This document shows, piece by piece, positions 18,554-27,000 of a stretch of 64,000 bases of DNA. The notes beneath the pieces are model-generated. The model made no database searches. It had not been told where the DNA came from and saw only the letters and a program-made list of their open reading frames with translations. Within the stretch, counting starts at the first letter, position 1. The number at the start of each line of letters is the position of its first letter. Position numbers and translations under genes: made by a program. Source of the stretch: Micrococcaceae bacterium Sec5.8 (GTDB lineage: Bacteria; Actinomycetota; Actinomycetes; Actinomycetales; Micrococcaceae); the NCBI GenBank assembly GCA_039636775.1, contig CP143429.1, positions 434,001 through 498,000 on the forward strand. Direction: 5' to 3'.

Positions 18554-18859
18554 ATGCCGTCGTTCCAGACCAGACTGAAGATCACCGGGCTCAAGCCGGG
18601 CACTCCGCCCGAGGCCGTCATGGCCGCGGCCGTCGAAGCCCTGCAGACGCGGCACCATGTCGAGGCGAACCAGCTGGACCTGGCCGGCGGTGTTCCGCAG
18701 TTGAACCTGCGCTTCCTCGTGGAGCCCACCTCGCACAGCGGTGAGAACAGCCAGGCGCTGGAATCGGCAGCCATGATGCGCGACGCCGTCGAACGCGTTG
18801 CGGTGACCGGAAACCTGCTGGTCCTCCGGCGCAACCGTGGCCGTTGGGCGCCCGTCTAA
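18554..18859 (+). CDS. Conserved hypothetical protein
   Basis: A 101-residue soluble protein of mixed alpha/beta pattern (FQTRLKITGLKPGTPPEAVMAAAVEAL ... LLVLRRNRGRWAPV). It follows ppc by 41 bp in the same direction, so may be co-transcribed. I recognise no domain. The start ATG is preceded by GATAGGGTAGGTGT, a weak ribosome site. Confidence 0.65.
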   Translation: MPSFQTRLKITGLKPGTPPEAVMAAAVEALQTRHHVEANQLDLAGGVPQLNLRFLVEPTSHSGENSQALESAAMMRDAVERVAVTGNLLVLRRNRGRWAPV

Positions 18860-18875
18860 GAGCCGGTCGCCGGAC

Positions 18876-19520
18876 TCAGAAGTCCAGCTCCTCGTCGGGG
18901 CCGTCGACCACGGGGGAGCGGTTGCCGCGCTTGCGCGTGACAATGACGCCCACGACGGCGCCGATCACGACGCCGACGCCGACTCCGATCAGTGAGCTCG
19001 CCCAGAACGGCAACCCGGTGGCCGCACCGGTCGCGTAGCCGAGGCCAACGGACCAGCTGGCCCAGAGCAGGCCGCCCAGGGCCGCGCAGAGGCTGAACCC
19101 GCGGGTGGAGACGTTGGCGATCCCGGCGGCGGCAGTCGTGGCGAGCCGTCCGCCCGGGATGAAGCGGATACCGATGATGGCCCCGTACGTGGTGGACCGG
19201 CCCGCCTTGCCAAGAGCCGAATGGACGGCCTGATGGAAAGCCCGGCCCCACCGCCAGCGGTCCAGGACATGGCTGAGGCGCCGTTTGAAGAGCTGGAACA
19301 CCAGGATGTCCCCGAACCAGGACGCTCCGGCTGCGAGGAGCACCACCAGGAACGGGTTGGCCCGGCCAATGGCGGACAGCGCACCGCCGGTGATGACCAC
19401 CATCTCGGACGGGATGGGCGGGAAGAGGGCATCGCCCATGACAACCGGGATGATCCAGAAATAGATCGCGTCCCCCCAGCTGTCAGCGTTGCCGAAGTCC
19501 ATGGGCACAAGGTACCGCAC
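18876..19520 (-). CDS. DedA/SNARE-associated (VTT-domain) membrane protein
   Basis: The 214-residue polytopic protein has the VTT/DedA motifs DALFPPIPSEMVVITGGALSA near the N-terminus and GIRFIPGGRLATTAAAGIA in the middle. It carries about five hydrophobic segments and a charged C-tail (KRGNRSPVVDGPDEELDF). DedA proteins are inner-membrane lipid scramblases or flippases linked to membrane integrity; the substrate is unknown here. The in-frame ATG at 19502 (MDFGNAD) is an alternative start. Confidence 0.88.
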   Translation of the reverse strand: MRYLVPMDFGNADSWGDAIYFWIIPVVMGDALFPPIPSEMVVITGGALSAIGRANPFLVVLLAAGASWFGDILVFQLFKRRLSHVLDRWRWGRAFHQAVHSALGKAGRSTTYGAIIGIRFIPGGRLATTAAAGIANVSTRGFSLCAALGGLLWASWSVGLGYATGAATGLPFWASSLIGVGVGVVIGAVVGVIVTRKRGNRSPVVDGPDEELDF

Positions 19521-19580
19521 TTCCGGCTCCGCTCTGGTCCATGCCGGACTTTGCCGGCCCGGGTCAGATTTGCGGCGGCC

Positions 19581-20534
19581 TCAGCCGGCCTCGCTCAGTT
19601 CCAGTCCGCTGCGGTACTCCACCGGCCTCCCGGTGATGGGGTCCACGAACCGGATCCCGCGGGCCAGGAGCTGCAGCGGCTTCGAGTAATCATCCGGAGC
19701 CTTGTCCAGCAGCTCCGGGTAGAAGGCGTCATTGACGATTCCCAGCCCCAGCGAGGCCATGTGCACCCGGAGCTGGTGGGTTTTGCCTGAGTGCGGCTCC
19801 AACCGGTACACCGCACGGCGGGCGGCGCCGCCGTCGGGTGCTTCCGGGGCGGGTCCGTCGAAGGTCCGCAGCTGCTCAATCCTCGTCTCAGTGTTGGGCT
19901 CGCCGTCGATCACCTCAGCGAGCAGGTAGCTGCGGGACTTGGTCATCCGGTTCCGGACCACCAGGGGGAAGTCGACGGCGGGGTGTCCGGGCTCGGGGTG
20001 GGCCGCGGCCACGCACTCGTATTCCTTTTGGACCTGGCGCTTCTCGAAAAGCACCTGGTAGTTTCCCCGGGTCTCGGGATTGGTGGACAACAGCAGGATT
20101 CCGGCCGTCATACGGTCCAGCCGGTGCATGGGGATGAGGTCCGGCAGCCCCAGCTGGTTCCGGAGCCGGACCAGCGCGGACTCCTGGATGTAGGTGCCGC
20201 CGGGGGTGGTGGGCAGGAAATGCGGCTTGTCCACCACCAGAAGGTTCTCGTCCTGGTGCAGGATGCTCAGTTCCACCGGGATGCGGGTCTCCGGCGGCAG
20301 CGTGCGGTAGTACCAGATGAACGTGTGGTGCCGGAGCGGGGTGCTGCGGTCCAGCGGGATGCCGGCCGCGCCCACGATCTCGCCGGCATCGAAGCGGTCC
20401 TCGATGCCCTGCGGGTCAATGTGCCCCCAGCGGTGCATCATGTAGTCCAGAGCGGTGTCCCAGGGACCCTCGTCCGGAAGGCGGAGGCGGGTCGCGTTGA
20501 CGCCGTCGCGCACGGGCAGAGGGGATTGCATCAC
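19581..20534 (-). CDS. RluA-family pseudouridine synthase
   Basis: The 317-residue enzyme isomerises uridine in RNA. The catalytic Asp lies in IPMHRLDRMTAGILLLS (~residue 170). Family landmarks are LLVVDKPHFLPT, the R-rich KEYECVAAA strand, and C-terminal PHSGKTHQLRVHMASLGLGIVND. An N-terminal ~95-residue extension resembles the S4-lacking RluA-like group in actinobacteria. The target RNA position cannot be inferred. Confidence 0.9.
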   Translation of the reverse strand: MMQSPLPVRDGVNATRLRLPDEGPWDTALDYMMHRWGHIDPQGIEDRFDAGEIVGAAGIPLDRSTPLRHHTFIWYYRTLPPETRIPVELSILHQDENLLVVDKPHFLPTTPGGTYIQESALVRLRNQLGLPDLIPMHRLDRMTAGILLLSTNPETRGNYQVLFEKRQVQKEYECVAAAHPEPGHPAVDFPLVVRNRMTKSRSYLLAEVIDGEPNTETRIEQLRTFDGPAPEAPDGGAARRAVYRLEPHSGKTHQLRVHMASLGLGIVNDAFYPELLDKAPDDYSKPLQLLARGIRFVDPITGRPVEYRSGLELSEAG

Positions 20535-20582
20535 CGGTCCATTCTACTTTGCCGTACCCACCCACACCGTTTCCTGCGCCGC

Positions 20583-20647
20583 TTCGACGGTTCCCTGCGC
20601 ACTCGATGGTTCGCGTCTCAGCGTCGGGTGGGCAGGGAACCGTCGAA
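20583..20647. repeat. Long inverted repeat (16-bp perfect arms)
   Basis: TTCGACGGTTCCCTGC at 20583-20598 is exactly reverse-complementary to 20632-20647, with a 33-bp loop. It lies in the gap between the MocR-like gene and the pseudouridine synthase, both transcribed leftward, next to a 29-bp tandem repeat. It could form a hairpin in either transcript. The arms lack a following T-run. Confidence 0.75.
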
Positions 20648-20652
20648 AGGGG

Positions 20653-20738
20653 CAGGGTCAGGGGCGGGTGGGGTCCGGGGGCAGGGTCAGGGGCGGGTGG
20701 GGTCCGGGGGCAGGGTCAGGGGCGGGTGGGGTCCGGGG
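20653..20738. repeat. 29-bp tandem repeat, three units
   Basis: A 29-bp G-rich unit beginning CAGGGTCAGGGGCGGGTGGG starts at 20653, 20682 and 20711. The first two copies are identical as read; the third diverges at its end. Units contain several runs of three or more Gs and abut the stop codon of the MocR-like gene. Confidence 0.85.
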
Positions 20739-22250
20739 TCAGGCGATGGCTGTCGCCGGCGTAGGTCCTGTGCTGCTGCGCAGTTGCGGGGAAGCCTCCA
20801 CCCGGTCCTGGGCTGCCCGCAGCGCCTCCACCGCGGTGTGAAGCTGGTTCGGGGGCAACGTGAAGGGCACCCGGAGAAAGTGCTCGAAGGCGCCGCCGGT
20901 GCCGAACCTGGGGCCGGCCGCCAGCCGGATGCCAAAGTCCGGGGCCGCCACCGCCAGGGCAGTGCTGATGGGGGCCGGCAGCCGGCACCACACGGACAGC
21001 CCACCGTCGGGCCGTTCACTCTGCCAGCCCGGCAAGCGTTCCGCGATCAGGTCCAGCAGCGCGTCCCGGTTCTCCCGCAGGGTGGCCAGCCGGGCCGGGA
21101 GCGGCTCGGACAAAGCGTTAACCAGGTGGGCCGCGGCGAGCTGTTCCACCACCGGGCCACCAAGGTCCATGGTGGTGCGCGCTGCGGCGAAGCGCTGGAT
21201 CAGGGGCTCCTCGGACCGGATCCATCCGGTCCGCAAGCCGGCCCAGTGCGACTTGCTGAGCGAGCCGATGGAAACGACGGCGGGGCTGAAGGCGGCCAGC
21301 GGTGTGGACTCGGCGCCGTCAAGGTTCAACGCCCGGAGGGTTTCATCCGCTACCAGGATGGTGCCGGCTGTGGCCGCGGCGCGCACCAGCCGGCGGCGCT
21401 GGGGATCGGACATCAGCCGCCCGGTGGGGTTGTGAAAGTCGGGGACCACGTAGGCCATCGCCGGCCGCTGTTGCAAGAGTGCGGTTTCGATCGCCGCCAC
21501 GTCCCAGCCCGGGCGGCCGCCCGAAGACGGATCGGACCGGGTCCCGCCGCTCGCGGCCGGCATGGCCACCGGGACTAGCCGGCAGCCCGCGGCCCGGATG
21601 GCGTCAAGCGCATTGGGGTAGCTGGGATGCTCCACCAGGACCTTGTCAGCCCGTCCGGCCAGTGTACGCAACACGATGTTCAGGGCGTGCTGCGCACCGG
21701 AGGTGACGAGGATCTGCTGCGCGGTGGTGGGTACACCGGCCGCCGCATAATGCCGTGCGATGGCGTCCCTGAGCGGACGGACCCCGAGTGCGTCGTAACC
21801 AAAGCCGGGCAGGAGCGCCGGAAGCTCGGTCAGGGCGGAGGCGAAGGCCCGGTGGACCACCTCGCCGCTGGCGGGCAACGAGGCGTAGGCGAGGTCGAGT
21901 ATCCCGTCGGGAACGGCCAGACCCGGGGCGCCGCTAAGGTGTGCCCCGCCGCCGTTGCCACCACCCGGAGGAGTGACCTGCGGGATGCATGTCCGGCCGC
22001 GGCTGCCCTGCCCGCTGCTGAGGAAACCCTGCTCGCGCAGCAGGGTGTAGGCGGCGGTGACGGTTGTCCGGCTGGTGCCGAGTGTTTCGGCCAGGGCCCG
22101 TTCGCTGGGCAGCGCGACGTCCAGCGGCACGCGGCCATCGAGGACCAGCAAGCGGATGACGTCGGCGAGTTCCCGGTAGGCGGGGCCCGTGCCGCGGTTC
22201 CACCGGCCGAGCAGCCGGTCCAGCGAACGGGGACTGAGCGATCCTGGCAT
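20739..22250 (-). CDS. yczR: MocR/GntR-type PLP-dependent regulator (YczR-like)
   Basis: The 503-residue protein fuses an N-terminal GntR winged helix (ALPSERALAETLGTSRTTVTAAYTLLREQGF, ~47-78) to a class-I aminotransferase-like fold. The PLP lysine is in SIGSLSKSHWAGLRTGW (~330). MocR proteins use PLP chemistry to sense aminated compounds. It is divergent from a YczE membrane gene, the arrangement known for YczR/YczE. CCAGT-containing half-sites fill the shared promoter, so YczR probably controls yczE. Confidence 0.88.
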   Translation of the reverse strand: MPGSLSPRSLDRLLGRWNRGTGPAYRELADVIRLLVLDGRVPLDVALPSERALAETLGTSRTTVTAAYTLLREQGFLSSGQGSRGRTCIPQVTPPGGGNGGGAHLSGAPGLAVPDGILDLAYASLPASGEVVHRAFASALTELPALLPGFGYDALGVRPLRDAIARHYAAAGVPTTAQQILVTSGAQHALNIVLRTLAGRADKVLVEHPSYPNALDAIRAAGCRLVPVAMPAASGGTRSDPSSGGRPGWDVAAIETALLQQRPAMAYVVPDFHNPTGRLMSDPQRRRLVRAAATAGTILVADETLRALNLDGAESTPLAAFSPAVVSIGSLSKSHWAGLRTGWIRSEEPLIQRFAAARTTMDLGGPVVEQLAAAHLVNALSEPLPARLATLRENRDALLDLIAERLPGWQSERPDGGLSVWCRLPAPISTALAVAAPDFGIRLAAGPRFGTGGAFEHFLRVPFTLPPNQLHTAVEALRAAQDRVEASPQLRSSTGPTPATAIA

Positions 22251-22254
22251 AGAG

Positions 22255-22271
22255 CCAGTATTTCAAACTGG
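22255..22271. promoter_or_regulatory. Candidate YczR operator (inverted CCAGT sites)
   Basis: CCAGTATTTCAAACTGG carries CCAGT and ACTGG as inverted half-sites with 7 bp between, immediately upstream of the yczR start and 41 bp from yczE. It fits a dimeric regulator site. Confidence 0.6.
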
Positions 22272-22286
22272 CTATGGATTACAAGG

Positions 22287-22294
22287 CCAGTTTT
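22287..22294. promoter_or_regulatory. Third CCAGT half-site of the yczR/yczE promoter
   Basis: CCAGTTTT repeats, in direct orientation, the half-site of the upstream palindrome. MocR regulators typically use mixed direct and inverted half-sites. Confidence 0.5.
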
Positions 22295-22311
22295 CGGAGA
22301 GGATGGGTGGC

Positions 22312-22944
22312 ATGATGACCCGCAGGCTCTTTCAGCTCTTTATCGGCCTCGCCATGTACGGCATATCCCTGGCCATGTTCATCCGTGCCGGACTCGGCCT
22401 GGACCCGTGGGATGTGTTCCATCAGGGCCTCGCGGTCAAAACCGGGCTGAGCATCGGCACCGTGGTGGTGATCGTCAGCTTTCTGGTGCTTCTCCTGTGG
22501 ATTCCCCTGCGCCAGTGGCCTGGTGTGGGCACATTGTGCAACGCCGTGCTGGTGGGCGTCTTTGCCGACGTCGGGCTCGCCGCGATTCCCGGGATCTCCC
22601 ACCTCGGTGGGCAGGCCGGAATGCTTGCCGGGGCCATTGTGCTGAACGGCATCGCTTCTGCCTGTTACATCGGTGCCCGGTTGGGGCCCGGTGCACGGGA
22701 CGGCCTGATGACCGGACTCGCCCGCCGGACGGGCTGGTCCGTGCGGACATCCCGGACCGGCATTGAAATCGTGGTTCTCGCGGCGGGGTGGCTGCTCGGC
22801 GGTTCGGTCGGCATCGGAACCGTGCTCTACGCCCTGGCGATCGGGCCGCTGGTGCAATTGCTGTTGCCTCGGTTCACCGTGCCGGAGCCGGAGAAGGCGG
22901 TGCTCGCCGGGGTGGCAGCCGATCCGGCAACCGCCGTCTCCTGA
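22312..22944 (+). CDS. yczE: YczE/YyaS/YitT-family membrane protein
   Basis: The 210-residue protein has about six hydrophobic helices and the family motifs LFQLFIGLAMYGISLAMFIRAGLGLDPWDVFHQG near the N-terminus and GLMTGLARRTGWSVRTSRTGIEI in the second half. The start at 22312 is placed by GGAGAGG 9 bp upstream; an ATG at 22303 leaves no spacing. Its function is unknown beyond control by YczR. The C-terminus is hydrophilic (PEPEKAVLAGVAADPATAVS). Confidence 0.85.
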   Translation: MMTRRLFQLFIGLAMYGISLAMFIRAGLGLDPWDVFHQGLAVKTGLSIGTVVVIVSFLVLLLWIPLRQWPGVGTLCNAVLVGVFADVGLAAIPGISHLGGQAGMLAGAIVLNGIASACYIGARLGPGARDGLMTGLARRTGWSVRTSRTGIEIVVLAAGWLLGGSVGIGTVLYALAIGPLVQLLLPRFTVPEPEKAVLAGVAADPATAVS

Positions 22945-23184
22945 GCCGTCCGCTAAGCCCCGGCCTGAGCCCCGGCCGGAGTCCGTCTGTGGGACGACGC
23001 CGGGTCCTGGCCAAATGCACCAGGCCTAAGGTCCGCGACCCTGCACGAATGCCACTTCCCGGCCGGCCCTCCACCATGCTGACGATGCCAGAAGTTCTCC
23101 GCGCGGCGCACGAGTCCGTTCGAGACTGGTATTCGGGCGCCGTCAGAGCTTAGGGTGTCGCGGAGTCGTTTCCGCGTCGCGGTG

Positions 23185-24057
23185 TTAGTGTGCCGGGCCG
23201 GTGCCCGGGGACGGCTGGCACGTGGGGCAGTAGTAGATGTCGCGTTCTTCGGTGCCGGTGGCCTTGGCCAGGACGCCGCGCCGTACCGGTGTCCGACACT
23301 TCAGGCAGGGCTGGTGTTCGCGCCGGTAAACCCAGTAGCCGGGCAATCCGGAGCTGCGGCCCACGATGGCGCCGCGCTGGTTCAGGACGGTGGTCCGGCG
23401 GCCGGGGCCCAGGTTGGCTTCCAGCAGCACTTTGGCGTCGATGATCATGGCGGCGACGTCCGGCACGTCCGAGACCGGGGTGGCCGGGTGCACGCCGGAA
23501 AGGAAGCAGGCCTCGCAGCGGTAGATATTGCCGATCCCTGCCAGATTCCGCTGGTCCAGCAGCGCGACGCCGATCGGCACTTCCGGCGCGGCGCGGATCC
23601 GCCGCTCCGCCTCGACCAGGTCCCAATCCGGACCCAGCAGGTCCGGTCCAAGGTGGCCCACAACAGAGTCCTCCTCTGAACTGCGGACCACCTCAAGGAT
23701 GCCGAGTGAGAAGCCGACGGCGTCCGCCGCGGCGGTGCGCAGCACGCAGCGGGCGGTGAATCCGGGTTTTCGCCAGCGGCCACCCGGCGGGTACACCTGC
23801 CAGGTGCCCTCCATCTTGAGGTGGGAATGAATCGTCAGACGTTGCGGCTCCGCCGGTCCGCCGGACCCCGGCCGTGCCGGGCCTTCCAGCCGCATGAGCA
23901 GGTGCTTCCCGCGCGGGATCACCTCTGTCACTGTCCAGCCGCCCAGTTTCAGGGTGGCGAACCGGGGCACCCGGAAGTCGGAGGAGGTCAGCTGCTGGCC
24001 GGCCAGTGCCGCGTGAAGCTGGGCGGCTGCGCGGAAGACCGAATCACCCTCAGGCAC
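23185..24057 (-). CDS. nei2: Fpg/Nei-family DNA glycosylase (Nei2-type)
   Basis: Base-excision repair glycosylase/AP lyase of 290 residues. The N-terminus MPEGDSVFRAA supplies the catalytic Pro2 and Glu3. A helix-two-turns-helix region contains LDQRNLAGIGNIYRCEACFLSGV. The C-terminal zinc finger is CLKCRTPV...YYCPTCQ. The N-terminal D in MPEGD fits Nei rather than Fpg (MPELP). It overlaps the 3' end of lhr by 8 bp, so the two are cotranscribed, a pairing known in actinobacteria. Confidence 0.92.
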   Translation of the reverse strand: MPEGDSVFRAAAQLHAALAGQQLTSSDFRVPRFATLKLGGWTVTEVIPRGKHLLMRLEGPARPGSGGPAEPQRLTIHSHLKMEGTWQVYPPGGRWRKPGFTARCVLRTAAADAVGFSLGILEVVRSSEEDSVVGHLGPDLLGPDWDLVEAERRIRAAPEVPIGVALLDQRNLAGIGNIYRCEACFLSGVHPATPVSDVPDVAAMIIDAKVLLEANLGPGRRTTVLNQRGAIVGRSSGLPGYWVYRREHQPCLKCRTPVRRGVLAKATGTEERDIYYCPTCQPSPGTGPAH

Positions 24058-27000
24058 GGATTCTCAGCCCCTTGGGCGTGGAGTAAGCCCCGGCATGGGC
24101 CAGTGCCGCTGCGACGGGGGTATCGAGGATGCCGTGGCCGTTGACTTTTTCCATGATCAGTTTGTCTACCGCGCCCCGGGTGACCACACCCACCAGGGCC
24201 GCGCCGGCTGCCGCGAGCACCTCGGTGTCCTCGCTGAAGGCGAGCAGGGTCTTGCCCCCGCGTTCCACATACAGGACCAGGGCGCCGTCGACCAGTACCA
24301 CCAGGGCGCCGGCCTTCCGGCCCGGGCGGTGGCCGGTTCCCGCCTCGACGTTGAGGGCAGGCCAGGGCAGGGCGGCGCCGTAGGGATTGGCGGGGTCCGT
24401 CGCTGCCAGGGCCAACGCGACGGGCTCGGGCTTGTGGAGCTGGGTGTCCTCGGCGTACGAGCGGAGCCGGTCCACGGTGGCGGGAACAGCGAACTGGGCC
24501 GCGCCCAGGTGCTCAATGAAGTAACCGCGGCGGCACCGGCCGGCTTCCTCCAGCCGGGCCAGGACTTTGTACATCAGGCCGAACCCGCCCAGGATGTTTT
24601 CCGCCATGACCGAGCCCCGGGTGATGACGCCGTACCGGTCCAAGAGAAGTTCAGCGGTGGCCCGGGCGTGGATGGTGGCATCCAGCTCGGGCGCGGGGAG
24701 TGCGGACCAGCGGCCCGCGGCCAGCGGCGGAGTGGGCGCGGTACCGTTTGCGGAGCCGTACTTCCCGCCGGTCAGCCCGGGGGATCCGAGCAAACCGGTG
24801 CCGTGGGCGCGGCCCAGCCGGCTTAGCCGTGGGGCACGTGCCCGCGGCGCGCGGGCAACCTGCCGGTGCGCAGTGTGCCCGCCGGCAATTATTGCCCGGA
24901 CCGGCGCGAACGTGTCGCCGGTGATCCGGCCCGCCCAGGCGAGGTCCCAGAGCGCGGAAACGACGTCCTGGTCGCTGAGTACCGAATCCATCCCGCCGGC
25001 GACGTCGGTGAGTTGCCGGAAGAAGTAGCCGCCGCCATTGTTCCGCAGGTGGTCCAGGAGCCGAAGCTGGGCGTCACCCGGCTCGAAGTCGATGGCGGGG
25101 TTCAGGGTCAACTCGGCAGAATCAGCCAGATGGAGGCTCACCCAGCCGTCATTGCCGGGGAGCGCACCCGCACCGGACCAGAGCACTTCGCCGGCAGCCA
25201 TAAGCTCGTCGAGCATGGCGGGCTGGTAATCGACGATGCGGCCGGCAAGGACGAGGGGTTCCCAGGCCGAGGCCGGAATAGGTACCCCGGACAGCTGGTC
25301 CACTGCTGTGATGATCCCGTCCAGTCCGCGCAGTGCCGACTGCCCGCGCTGGCCAGGTATGCGGACGTTTTGCCAGGCCGGCAGGAAGCGGCCGTAGGCG
25401 GAGGCATCCACGGGCTCCACCTCGGCCCGCAGCGCGGCAAGCGAGCGGCGGCGGAGTTTGCGCAGGACTTCGGCGTCGCACCATTCGCTGAGGCCGGTCA
25501 ACGACGTGGGCGGGGGAGCGGGCTGGGTCCCGTTGGTGGTACTGGAATCCGGGTCAGGGGCGCTAGTGGTGCCGTCGGCGTCCGGGGCCGGCGGGGGTGC
25601 GGCGTGCGGCCGGAACTCGCCTTCCACCACCCGGCCGTCGGCGGCGAGCCTCTTCAACGCGGTGCCGACGACGGCGACGCCAAGTCCCAGCCGGGCGGCG
25701 GCCTCGGCCGAGGTGAATGGCCCGTGGGTCCGCGCATAGCGCGAGACGAGATCGCCCAGGGGGTCGGCGACCGGCTCAATAAAGGCCAGCGGAACGCCCA
25801 TGGGCAACGGGACGCCGATGGCGTCGCGCAACCGGGCGGCGTCCTCCACTGCGGCGTAACGCTCGGCACCCCCGACATTGACCACGATGGCGCGGTTGGC
25901 ACGCCGGAGTGCCGCGAGGTGCCCGGCGGCATCGGCGAGCGGAGCCCCGGCGTCGCCGGGTGGCACGGCCGGCCCGGCGTCGGCCGCGTCCGCCGCCACG
26001 GCCGGCCCGGCGTCGGCCGGCACAGCCGCCACGACGGCATCAGATGCGACGGCCGCGGCCGCCTCGAGCCGCGCCGCGACTTCCTCCGGGGTCAGCGGGC
26101 CCAGCAGGCGGAGCAGATCCGCAACGCCCTCCACCCCGCGGACCTTCCGGTCGGGGGCAAGCCGCTGCAGTTCCAGTTCGGTGGCGTCGATGACCTTCGC
26201 ATCGAGCAGTTCGCGCAGTTCCACCCGGCCCAGGAGCTCGTTGAGCAGGGTCGAATCCAGCGCCAGCGCCGCTGCCCTGCGCTCGGCCAGCGGAGAATCG
26301 CCCTCGTAGAGGAACTGCGCCACGTAGCCGAACAGCAGGGACTTGGCGAAGGGGGACGGCTGCTGGGTGGTGGTCTGCAGGATCCGCAGCTCGCGCCGTT
26401 CGACGGACGCGGCGATGTCCTTCAACGCCGGAAGGTCATAGACATCCTGCAGGCATTCCCGCACGGTCTCGAGGACGATCGGAAACGTGGGGTACTTCCG
26501 CGCGACGTCCAGCAGCTGCGCGGAGCGCTGGCGCTGCTGCCACAGCGGTTGCCGTTTGCCGGGGGTCTGCCGCGGCAGCAGCAGTGCCCGTGCGGCGCAC
26601 TCACGGAAACGGGAGGCAAACAGGGCGCTGCCGCCCACCTCCGCCGTCACGATCTGCTCGAGTTCCTCCGGATCAAACAGGAACAGCTCCGCCCCGGGCG
26701 GTTCGTCCTCCATCATGGGCACGCGCAGCACGATGCCGTCGTCAGCGGCCATCGCGGACCCGTCCATGCCATAGCGCTGGTGCAGCCGCTGCCCGACGGC
26801 GAGGGCCCACGGCGCGTGCACCGGCATGCCGAACGGGCTGTGCAGCACCACCCGCCAGTCGCCGAGTTCGTCGTGGAAGCGTTCCACCACCAGGGTGGTG
26901 TCGCTCGGGACCACTTCGGTGGCCAGTTTCTGTTCGGACAGGTACTGGATCAGGTTGTTGGCGGCGAAATCGTCCAGTCCGCTGGCTTTGCAGCGTTCCG

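Noticed and set aside
20653..20738. CRISPR-like repeats
   Set aside because: Units are directly adjacent without unique spacers and only three, so it is a simple tandem repeat. No CRISPR array was seen anywhere in the window.
23003..23030. CCTGG/CCAGG hairpin after yczE as terminator
   Set aside because: Short stem, no U-tract, and 60-90 bp after the stop; not distinguishable from chance in GC-rich DNA.
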